This document shows positions 49,701 to 59,182 of a stretch of 64,000 nt of DNA, piece by piece. Numbering within the stretch: position 1 is the stretch's first letter; every line of letters starts with the position of its first letter. Origin of the DNA: Cryptomeria japonica (lineage: Eukaryota; Streptophyta; Pinopsida; Cupressales; Cupressaceae); the NCBI RefSeq assembly GCF_030272615.1, contig NC_081411.1, positions 40,229,140 through 40,293,139 on the forward strand, read 5' to 3'. Position numbers and translations under genes: made by a program. The notes beneath the pieces were generated by a model. That model had not been told where the DNA came from, did not search any database, and worked only from the letters and a program-made list of their open reading frames with translations.

Positions 49701-52484
49701 TAGTGTTTGCATCACATCCTCAAAGCAAACAATCAAAAATTTTATTTTTTCTTCCAATGGGAAGAAGCTAGACAATGGGTCATAGCTAGCATCAAATTGA
49801 TGCACAAAATCCAGGGCTTTCTTGTAAGCCACCCATTTTTCTTTCCTCAACTCCTGTTCATCTAAATCAAATTCATTCCTGACGAGGTCTTCAGGAAAGT
49901 GGAATTGATGAGGCCTACCTCTGCATGCTACCTTCTTCCGGAACACACCATTGTAGAAGTCCTCTGGATCAGCACATCTAGACACTGCAGTGGACAAATG
50001 GTAGGGTTTGAGGAAATCTTCAAAACAATTCCAGCCTCCCTTGGTGATTGCAAATTGGTGGGCCACTGTAGCTACAGGGAAAATAGTCCCTTTACCTCTG
50101 CCTGTTAGCTCTGCCTCTTGTAGGCCACCAATTTGTCTAAGAATCTCAGCTATTCCCACTTTGAGGGGGTCCTGGTATGGTAACAAAAATGGGGTGCCTC
50201 TGAAACCAAAGACTCTGAAAACTGTGGAGACTAGATATAAGTACATATCACCCCAGTTATGAACTATCTTGATATTCTCTACGAATTCTTTTGGTCTTAA
50301 GAATTCCAGAAGAACCTTGGGGACTCTTGGGTTGTCAGAGCAAAGGAGAGTCCTTATTTTGGATGCAAAATACTTATCGAATTTCAGAAAACTAGCATCT
50401 TCTCTGTCCCATGACAACACAGTACTCCATAGTTGTACTGGCATCTTCTCTCCTTCCTTTTCTTTTACCAAGTCCATTCCACTGGCGAAATAATCACCAC
50501 CTTTAAAGGGAAAGAGGTGCATCAAGAGTGAATACCACCCAAATGGCCTATCCACCTTTCCATTCTTTATGGAGTAACACGAGAATAATTTCACTTATTA
50601 CGCCACACAAGAATAGCTGCAAAATAAGAAAGAACTTGATGCTTGCTTGAAGGAATTCGCTCTGCAACTAATTCACCTTCTCTGTATTTGAAGAAGATAA
50701 CTCTGCATTACTCTTCTGCAAAATCTTTTAAAAGATATATACACTTGGTTGTTAGGAAATCAAATGCTTGTACTCTGAGCCTTAACTATAACATTGATTT
50801 CGCATGCTTCGACCGTCCCTTCAAAATCAAATTCATATTTTAGCTCCAACGGGTCGTAGCCTTCCTGCAAGTGTCTCACTATGAATTTCATTTTGACGGC
50901 TTTGTCTTTAGTCTGGGTCCCGTCTTTCTATTGGCTACATAACACCACGCGGCATCCGACCATTGGCTTAGAAAATCCCTTCGCATTCTATTTTGATACT
51001 GGCCAAATGTCTCCCTTTATACTGTGGTGGGCCCATATTTTTCCCTTTTTGCCATGTCATCATCATTACATGTGGACGGCCCTCTTTAACTTTCGCTATT
51101 TCACGGCCTTAAGAAGTGAGCACCTCACCCTTGCGAAATAGCGCGGGCCGTTGGATCATCCTTCAAGTTGATCACTTTTTAATCCTTCGAAAAGGTCCTC
51201 AGGAACGGTGGGCCCGCTGAGTCATCACTAACACTTGGCACCTAGTCACCTATTGTGCTGATTTGTCACTCTGTCACTTTCCAAAAGAAGAACCATGGGG
51301 GCCCCACTTTCGTCTCAACAGGTCTATCTCCCACGTCACCATCAAGACACATGGACGGCTGATATTCATTCTCGCTATTTCGCGGCCTTAAAGGGTGAGC
51401 ACTTTACCCTTGCGAAATAGCGTCGACCGTCAGATCATCTCTGCAGTCGATCGGTATTTAACCCCTTGAGAAGGCTCTCAGAGATGGTGGGCCCACGGAC
51501 ACGTCATGGACACCTGGCGCCTTGTCACTTTCGAAGCTGACTTGTCAATTTTTTACTTGTCAAGCAGGAACCATATGGACCCACAGTTTCTTTTTAGACT
51601 GCGTGTTATCAAGACACGTGGACGGTCCTTGTTAACTCTCGCTATTTCATGGTCTTAAGAAGTGGGCATCTTACCCTTGCGAAATAGCGCAAGCCGTTAG
51701 ATCATATCTCAACTTGCTCAACATTTAAACCCTGTTAAAAGCTCTCAGAAGCAGTGGGCCCGCGGACACGTAATGGACACCTGGCGCCTCGTCACTTTCG
51801 GATCTAACTTGTCATTCTGTCATTTGCTAGAAGGAGCCACGGGGTCTCAATAAATTGTAAGAGCTGTCCCTGCCAAGTCATCTCCACCTGTGAGCCGACT
51901 CATCGTTGGGGCCCACTTTTGAACCTTTAATCCTAACCCGCTGACTGTGGCAACTTGTGCCACGTGCTGCCTTTTAATATGCCAGAAGAAAACCATGGGG
52001 GCCCCACTTTCTTTGACTGCTACATCCTTTACGTCCTCCGTCATGACACATGGACGGTTGACATTCATTCTCGCTATTTCGCAGCTTTAAAGGGCGAGCA
52101 CTTAACCCTTGTGAAATAGCGCGGACCGTCAGATCCCTTCTCTAGTTGATTGGTGTTTACTGAGACCGACACTTTAGAATGAAATAATACAAGGCAAAAA
52201 ATTTTTAAATAATCAACGTAACCGCCTAGGTAACTAACAAGGGGGGACACTTCCTACGACCCCGCGACCCATGATCTAAGTGAAATAAAGTAATGGCAAA
52301 ATAGAAACCAGAGGGTTTAACACAAAAAGATAAGGTTTAAAACTTTTTTAAAAAACCCTTAAACCCTCTAGGTTAAGAACAAAGGAGCTGAGGCACCAGG
52401 GACTACACCTTATTCAAAAAAAAATTTTAAAATACCACAGCCAATTATGGGAAAGAAGAACCCAATTTTAAAATAGTGATAACA
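46773..52484 (-). repeat. 5' LTR of the giant element (5,712 bp)
   Basis: Same layout as the 3' LTR, but ~830 bp are missing where the 3' LTR has 36,806-37,625: here a CTTTAT/GGAGTAACACG junction occurs at about 50,570. The deletion removes the start codon and about 255-270 codons of the LTR protein. The terminal TG at the interior side has become TT (46,773-46,774). The hairpin repeats and TATATA word are retained. Confidence 0.9.
47709..50594 (-). pseudogene. LTR-encoded protein, 5' LTR copy, N-terminus deleted
   Basis: Same frame as the 3' LTR copy from GKVDRPFGWYSLLMHLFPF onward to TEAKKST and a stop at 47,709. The first third is lost in the ~830-bp deletion; the apparent start near 50,594 is created by the junction. 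Three premature stops correspond to codons 683 (49,302), 1,097 (48,060) and 1,128 (47,967) of the full protein. All are TAG where the 3' LTR has CAG, and none coincides with a stop in the 3' LTR. Confidence 0.8.
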
Positions 52485-52503
52485 AGGAGAAAATAGTATC
52501 AGA

Positions 52504-53605
52504 ATGGTGACTAATGTAGAGTTAGCTAAGAAGGTAGAAGATCAGGAGGAAGAGAATAGACTCTTGAAAGAAAGATTTCTACAACTAGAGAGCAAACTAG
52601 ACGCAGTTGAAGATAAAACTGAGAAAGTAACAATCCAAGTCAGTGAAGGGAACAATCCAAGTCAGTGAAGGGAAGGGTAAAGAATCAGTGGAAGAGGATA
52701 GGATACCTCCCCCAGACCATGTCCTACCTGAAGAACCTTTCCTTAAAGAAATTAAAGCCTTAGGAGGAAAATCCCTAGAAGGGGTGCCACTTTTTTATGG
52801 AAAAATGGAGCCTGGAGTAGTTATGGAATGGATTGAAGGATTGGAAAATCACTTTGAGTGTGAAGGAATTAGTGAAGAGCAAAAGGTTAAGGTAGCTAAG
52901 TCTAGATTGAGAGGAGCAGCCTTGACTTGGTGGAAATTTACCCAAGAAGAAAGGCAAAAAGAGGGTAAGAACCAAATAGCTAGTTGGAACGGAATGCTAG
53001 CCAAGCTGAGGGAAGCCTATGTACCTGCAGATTATGAGATCCAACTGCACAAAAGGAGATAAAACTTGAGACAAGGAGATTTGGATTTGAGCAGCTACAC
53101 TGAGGAATTTCAAAAGTTGTGTCTAAGATCTAAGGTTGTAGAGGATGAGAGCATCAAGGTAGCTAGATACTTGAATGGCTTGAGATGGAATATTCAAGAG
53201 GAGTTGAGTTTGTTATGTCCTAACACTGTGCATAAGTGCTATCAATTGGCACTAAAGGTGGAGGAAAAGAGTAAAAAGAAGCAAGAACAAAGCAATAGAG
53301 GAAGAGGTAGAGGAAAAGATGGTAGAGGCCAAAGAGGCAGTTTTGGTGGAAGAGGAATAGATCAAAACTCCCAAGGAGAGTCCAAACTTATACAGAAAAG
53401 TGAGGATTCACATATCAAGAGGAGATATAGAGGAAGGGAATCATCTAGAAACCTAGAAAGAGATAGATCTAGTGGACTGGGAAGAGGGTCCTACTTCTCC
53501 ACCATGAAGTGTTACAACTACCAAAAGTTGGGTCACCCTGCCTATAGATGTCCACAGAAATCCTCTTCATCTCAAGGAAGTGAAAGAAGAGTGGCATATG
53601 CATAA
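52504..53605 (+). pseudogene. Chromovirus Gag
   Basis: ATG at 52,504 (MVTNVELAKKVEDQEEEN) starts 19 bases after the giant element. A tandem duplication of a 22-base unit (AACAATCCAAGTCAGTGAAG...) around 52,629-52,672 shifts the frame. The Gag domain follows: PLFYGKMEPGVVMEWIEGLE, RGAALTWWKFTQEERQ, LAKLREAYVPADYEIQLHKR, a stop (TAA), NLRQGDLDLSSYTEEFQKL. A basic Arg/Gly-rich region and a zinc knuckle CYNYQKLGHPAYRC, with the second Cys replaced by Tyr, end it. It is in the order expected for chromoviruses. Confidence 0.85.
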
Positions 53606-53635
53606 GAAGAAGTAGAAAGAATCAAGACATAGGGT

Positions 53636-54079
53636 GTGAGCTTAGCTCCTAAATATGGAGAAAATTTAATGATGAGAAAAGCCTTGATTAAGGAACCAAC
53701 TCTAAGAAGAGCTTTGTTTAGAATCAAATGCAAGGTCCTTGGTAAGGTTTGTAGAGTGGTGATAGACTCAGAGTCTACTAACAACATTGTGTCAGAAGAA
53801 GCAGTAAGTAAACTGAAATTGAAAATAATTCCACATAGTAATCCATATAGGGTCACTTGGCTCAACAAGGAGTAGCATGTGGTAGTGAATGAACAAACAT
53901 GGGTTGAGTTCAACATGGGTAGTTATAAGGATAAATTCTTGTGTGACATCCTGCCTATGGATGCCTGCCATCTACTTCTTGGTAGACCATGGAAGTTTGA
54001 TAGAAAGGCCATTCACAATGGAGAGAAGAACTCTTATTATTTTCAAAAGGATGGGGTTACATATTCAATCCTTAAGTGA
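53636..54079 (+). pseudogene. Chromovirus protease
   Basis: KVCRVVIDSESTNNIVSEEA has the catalytic D-S-G as D-S-E. It is followed after a stop by LPMDACHLLLGRPWKFDRKA, the L-L-G-R-P-W box that ends the gypsy protease, then YYFQKDGVTYSI. A TAG at 53,874 splits it. It is inactive as read because of the D-S-E change. Confidence 0.8.
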
Positions 54080-54259
54080 TGAAGGAGAGAGCAGAAAAAC
54101 TAAAGGCCCAAAGGCATTACCGGTAGGTAAAAAAGAGTTCATTAACACTCTCAAGGAAGGAGAAGGAGTGGGGTTTTCTCTTATAGTGAAACCAAAGGAA
54201 GCAAAGCAAGAAAAGAAGGTTCAAACACCTCATGAAGTGATGGAGCACCAACAACCCTA

Positions 54260-55550
54260 GCTCCTATTAGAGCCATAAGCCATCAGATTGATTTCATTCC
54301 AAGAGCATCATTACCCAACAAAGAAGCCTATAAGATGACTCCCAAATAGAACAAGGAAGTGGCTAGACAAGTCCAAGAATTGTTGGACCAAGGGTTAATA
54401 AAAAAGAGCACAAGTCCTTGTGTCATACCTACAATGTTAGCACCCAAGAAAGGAGGAATATGGAGGCTATGCATAGATCAGGTATAGATTTCCTATCCCA
54501 AGAATTGAAGACTTGATGGATTTCTTGGGAGGTGCAAAGTACTTCACTAAGATTGATCTCAAGAGTGGATACCATCAGATCAAGATAAAAGAAGGCGATG
54601 AATGGAAAAAAGCATTCAAAACCAATGAAGGACTTTATGAGTGGTTTGTTATGCCATTCTGTCTTAGTAATGCACCCAGTACATTCATGAGGCTCATGAA
54701 TGAAGTGCTGAAGGATTTTATTGGTAAATTTGTTTTTGTATACCTAGATGATATCTTGATTTTTCAGTAGAATTAAAGAGGAACATCTAGAGCATCTTAG
54801 TATTGTATTGCAAAAATTGTATGATGAGCAACTAACAATAAACTTGGAGAAGTGTGATTTTATGAAGCAGGCTTGTCTATCTTGGAATTGTAGTTTCATG
54901 AGGAGATTTGAAGATGGATACATCAAAGGTGGAAGCCATCACAAATTGGCCAATACCAAAGACAACAAGTGAAGTAAGAATTTTTCATGGTTTGGCACAG
55001 TTCTATAGGAAGTTTATCATAGGGTTCAGTGAGATTTGTGCACCCATGCTGGATACCATCAAAGGAGGAGTTAAGACTAAGTTTTAGTGGACCAATGCAA
55101 CTAAGAAAGGGTTTGAACTTTTGAAACAAAAGGTAGCTACACAACTATTACTCATTCTTCCTAGTTTTGAAAAGTCATTCACAATTGAATGTGATGCAAG
55201 TAATATAGCAGTTGGTGTTGTTTTGAGTCAAGAAAATAGACCTGTAGCTTTCTTTAGTGGGAAGCTAAATGATGCCATGAAGAAGTATCCATCCTATGAT
55301 CTCAAGTTGTATGCTCTTGTCCAAGCTCTTAGGAAGTGGAGGCACTACTTGTTACCTATGGAGTTTGTTGTTTACATAGATAATCAAGCTTTAAGTTTTC
55401 TGAATTCACAAGATAAGTTGAGTCATAGGCATGTTAAATGGATTGAGTACTTGCAGTCATATAATTTTTCTATTAAGCATAAGAAAGGACAATGTAATAA
55501 AGTAGTAGATGCTTTGAGTAGAAGGCTACTAACAGTGCAAGAAGTGCAGA
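54260..55550 (+). pseudogene. Chromovirus reverse transcriptase and RNase H
   Basis: RT text runs HQIDFIPRASLPNKEAYKMT, then QELLDQGLIKKSTSPCVIPT, then [10 protein letters not shown] with a ~30-base gap where the family has the S-R-A-I-N-K-I-T segment. Then come [40 protein letters not shown], and [10 protein letters not shown] with the Y-L-D-D box. After a frame-shifted stretch, RNase H reads FTIECDASNIAVGVVLSQ, PVAFFSGKLNDAMKKYPSYD and VVYIDNQALSFLNSQ, and ends KKGQCNKVVDALSRR. The RNase H here keeps its Asp residues, unlike the Tat element. Confidence 0.9.
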
Positions 55551-57010
55551 TTCAAAGTATTGGAGCTGATTACTTCAAGGATTTGTACTCCAGTGATGAA
55601 TATTTTGCAGCCATTTACAAGGTTTGTCAAGAATTTCAGAATCACTTTCATAGTGAATATGTTGACTTTACTTTGAAAAATGGTTTGTTGTTTAAAGGTG
55701 GATATTTGTGTGTTCCCAAAGGATCAATGAGGGAAAATTGGATCCAAGAAAAGCACAATGGATGTTTGAGTAGTCATTTTGGCTTTAATAAGACATTGGA
55801 AATTGTGCAAAGGTTCTAATATTGGCCTAGAAAGCAGAGGGATATCTGAAGGTATGTTGAGCAGTATATGGTTTGTCAGAAAGCTAAAGGTACAACTACT
55901 AATGTTGGCCTTTATCAGCCATTACCTATTCCTACAAGGCCATGGGAATGTGTCAGTATGGATTACCCTAAACGAAGCTTGGTTGTGATAGCATTTTTGT
56001 TGTTGTTGACAGATTCAGTAAGATGACACATTTTGTTCCTTGTAAAACTACCCATGATGCTAGTCACATTCCACACTTGTTTTTCAAAGAGGTTATAAGA
56101 GTCCATGGTTTGCCGGTTAGTATTGTTTCAGATAGAGATGTCAAATTCCTTGGAAATTTTTGGAAAACTCTTTGGAAAAGACTGGGAACTAACTTGTCTT
56201 TTGGTTCAGCCTATCATCCCCAAATAGATGGTCAATAGGACACTTGGAAACCTTTTAAGGTGTCTGAAAAAAGAGTATGGATAGAGTTGGGATTAGGTTC
56301 TTCACCAGGCAGAGTTTGCATACAAAGATAGTGTCAACATGTCTACTGGGAAGAGCCCTTTTGAGATAGTGTATGGTGTGCACCCATGAGGTGTTATGAA
56401 ATTATGAGATCTTGGTAATCTATCACATAGAAGTGGTCAATCTGATGATGTCACTCAATCTATGAAGGAGGTTCATGATCAAATCAGGCGCGCTCTCCAA
56501 GATTCTTCACAAAAAGTTAAAGCCTGAGTTGATACCACCCAAAGAGATGTGTAATTTTTAGTTGGAGATTTGGTGATGGTACATTTGAACAAGGCTTGAC
56601 TTTAGAAAGGGGTTCCTAGCAAGCTACAAATGAGGAGAATATGCCCATGTAAAGTTTTAGCCAAGTATGGCTCTAATGCCTATAAGATTAATTTGCCATC
56701 TAATATTGCTTTGTCTCTCATTTTCAATGTCGCAGACTTGGTTGTCTACAAGGGACAACTTCCCAAGGAGGATGCATGAGTTTCAAATGTTCAACAGTCA
56801 CTTGCTGACCTGCCATTACTTTCTCCTTCCATGCCTCAGGCTGAGAAAGTATTGGATTCCAGTGTTCTCAAGAAGACTAGCCAGCAGGTCTATATGGAAC
56901 ATTCGGTTAAGTGGATGCATAAACCTGATTCTGAAGCAACCTAGGTCCTTGAATCAAACTTTGTTAAGTCTGGAATTTATCTTTCCTTGCTGCCAAGCGC
57001 AGTCACTTGA
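55551..57010 (+). pseudogene. Chromovirus integrase with chromodomain
   Basis: The zinc end reads HNGCLSSHFGFNKTLEIVQR. The core has WECVSMDY, then [16 protein letters not shown] and [10 protein letters not shown], with frames shifting. AEFAYKDSVNMSTGKSPFEI and VYGVHP follow, then CKVLAKYGSNAYKINLPSN of the GPY/F module. The end, about 56,840-57,010, reads KVLDSSVLKKTSQQVYMEHS, VKWMHKPDSEA and VLESNF. This is a chromodomain of chromovirus type (V-L-D-x-R-x-x-K-x-x, Y-L-V-K-W, E-A-T-W), which in the family steers insertion to marked chromatin. Multiple stops are present. Confidence 0.85.
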
Positions 57011-57020
57011 CTTCTTTTTT

Positions 57021-57035
57021 TTGGGGGGAGTATGG
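57021..57035 (+). other. Polypurine tract of the chromovirus
   Basis: TTGGGGGGAGTATGG lies immediately before the LTR start TGAGGGAG at 57,036. The G-rich tract and spacing are typical of plus-strand priming sites. Confidence 0.8.
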
Positions 57036-57884
57036 TGAGGGAGAACCTAAGGGTTGAAATGTCGTTAACCAATTTCGTCTTGTGAGACCTTCCAGTGGTC
57101 ATGTAAATACATAAGGACTGGCTCTAGTCCATTTGTATGGTTGTTTAGTTGTTAGTTTTTAAAATGTCTCTTATCGGCAAGACCTACCCTGATGAGTTTG
57201 CCAAAGTTTGGAGTGGTTCACACTTACCCCGATGACCCGATAAGTCATTAGTTCTTGGAGTATCGGAAGGAGTAGTTTCAAGTTTCCCCGATGATTAACT
57301 TGACCTATACTCAGACGGTGATTGTGGATGATCCTATGGTTGTCTCTATACCGCGATGGGAAGATGACCGCCAGATAATCCTCATGACTTGGCGACAAAG
57401 TACGTGCAAAAAAAAAGAGGCAAGTTAACAACCCTGCAGGTTGAAGGTGGATCAACGACGGTCACTATACCGCAATGGAGAGATGCATGAAATTTATTCC
57501 CCACTACTTGGCGACCAAGTGGTGGGACCCGGCAAGAGAGAATCTCAGGCAAGTTAACGAGTGAGCAAGTCTGGGATGATCGGACAACTGTCGCTATACC
57601 GCTATGGCAAGATGCACGAAATTTATTCCCCATGACTTTGAGACCATGGTGGGACCCACCGACAAAGAAGAGTTTCATTCCAGGCGGTTAGTGGGGTCGT
57701 GCTAAGGTGGTAGGGTAGGGACCCCAGAGCCAATTAGGGGGTGCCAAGTGGCAGAGCGCAAAAAGAGAGATCGAGCAAGATTGAATGATCGAGATAGTTG
57801 TTTGGTTGTCTTCCCAATGACGCGATGGAAATGCTCGATGGAAAAATGTGAATGGTGGACATGGTTATCATCCATCAGTGAAAG
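57036..57884 (+). repeat. Chromovirus 3' LTR, truncated
   Basis: Matches the 5' LTR up to the GACATGGTTATC block and a following TCATC-ATGAAGG-like stretch, then changes to unrelated sequence at about 57,884. About 820 bp present in the 5' LTR (its 3' half) are missing, and the interrupted copia does not resume. Confidence 0.75.
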
Positions 57885-59182
57885 GGGTCCCTACAAAAGC
57901 CTATCTTGATTTTTCAATTTTTCATATGGTTTTATTAGGGCAGCATTTTTTCAACTGGTGAAAAATCCATCAGTCTCATTCAATGAACTAATATAGATAA
58001 ACAAGCATTACACTATAGACACATAATGATCATCAATATTTGCATGTATTTTATACACATAATTACCATTACATTTGCATGTGGCCTCCATGAATGAATA
58101 TGCAAACATGATTTTTCATCATAATCAATACAACTACACCAATGTACTCATGTATAAATACATTGTATATTATCAATATAACTAAACCAATTTGCTCATG
58201 GACATTGTATGTCATCATAAAAAAGTTACATAGATTCACATCCATATACAAATAGAACATCCCACTTCATCTGCATCAAACATCCTCATGTCCTAAGAGA
58301 AAAGCTTATGTACAACAATGCCTACATATAAAGGAAGACCAAAAAAAGCAACCTCTTTATGCTCAATGAATGTGCTACAAGATAATAATTATAACACTTA
58401 ATACAAATTATTTTGTTAAATTATAAATATATAATTTGAAACATTTTTAAGACATACAAGATTGTATAATTACGAAACTTACCAATTTCTCTGCAAAGTC
58501 TACAAGTATAACTTTGAAGAAAGACACATGTTGATTGAAGCCCTTCTTACTGCATTTCTCTACATGGTTGAAGATGATGGTAGATATTGTCATTTTTAAA
58601 TGGAAATACATTCACTTGACTTAGTGTTTATGCACAAAATTTAATCTCATTAATGCACAAAGGAATATGTACCATCACCAAGAGTAAACTAGTCAACGAC
58701 GAATGATCTAGCATGAACTTGTATTTTTAGGAATTGTTAGTCGACACATAAAATGAAAAGGTGGGATTATATACCATAAAAATACATCCCTTCGAATTAT
58801 ATCAAGAGAACCCACTATGTTGATGAAAAAATCATAATGCGATAGTGTTGTATATCATCAAAAAGACCTGCATGAGCATAAACATTTTCTGATAATTATA
58901 TCATCAAAAAATGTCAAAAAGTGTTGTCTATTATCAAAAAATATAATTCTCATCAAATGCATCATAATAATCTATGTTGTAAAAATACGTCCCTTTGAAT
59001 TATATCAAGTGTACCCACTATATGCATGCACAAATCGTGTTACCAAAAAAAAACATTCATCAATATACTTGCATTTTGAACACATCCTTAATATACAAGT
59101 AACAAACTTGAACATTAAGGTTTAATGATCATTGTTTGAAATGAAATGCATCATAAAAAAATAAGGCACCATTAAAGACCTA
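57885..59182. other. No supported gene
   Basis: AT-rich DNA with repeated CATCA/TATCATCA words and a twice-occurring AAATACATCCCTTCGAATTA-type sentence (about 58,780 and, as AAATACGTCCCTTTGAATTA, 58,982). It may be 3' flank of the transposase-like gene that ends at 59,183. No terminal inverted repeat was recognised. Confidence 0.5.

Larger units (their letters stand above)
33006..52484 (-). mobile_element. Giant-LTR Ty3-gypsy retrotransposon, Tat/Ogre-type (19,479 bp)
   Basis: Two LTRs in direct orientation (33,006-39,546, 6,541 bp; 46,773-52,484, 5,712 bp after an ~830-bp deletion) flank a 7,226-bp interior. A perfect 5-bp duplication brackets the whole. The interior reads on the minus strand: primer site TGGCGACTCTGTTGGGGA (tRNA-Arg style, as in Tat/Ogre elements), Gag, protease, added RNase H, RT, degenerate native RNase H, integrase. 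The LTRs themselves carry a long sense-direction coding region, so protein-coding capacity lies both in the interior and in both LTRs. Hand comparison of about 400 bp of tail sequence showed about 1% difference between LTRs, so the insertion is fairly recent. All genes carry stops, so the copy is dead. Confidence 0.92.
31267..57884 (+). mobile_element. Ty3-gypsy chromovirus, split by the giant Tat element
   Basis: The chromovirus comprises a 5' LTR (31,267-32,937), a tRNA-Met primer site (32,941-32,952), gag-pol (52,504-57,010), a polypurine tract and an incomplete 3' LTR (57,036-57,884). A 19,479-bp minus-strand element lies between primer site and gag (33,006-52,484). The polyprotein ends in a chromodomain, placing it in the chromoviruses (Reina/CRM/Tekay side; exact lineage not resolved). 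Without the insertion it would be about 7 kb plus the missing half of the 3' LTR. Confidence 0.85.

Noticed and set aside
33006-52484. Reading the two 6-kb blocks as a segmental duplication of a host gene rather than LTRs
   Set aside because: The TG...CA ends, matching 5-bp duplications, the primer site next to the interior edge, and an independent solo copy with its own duplication all fit LTRs.
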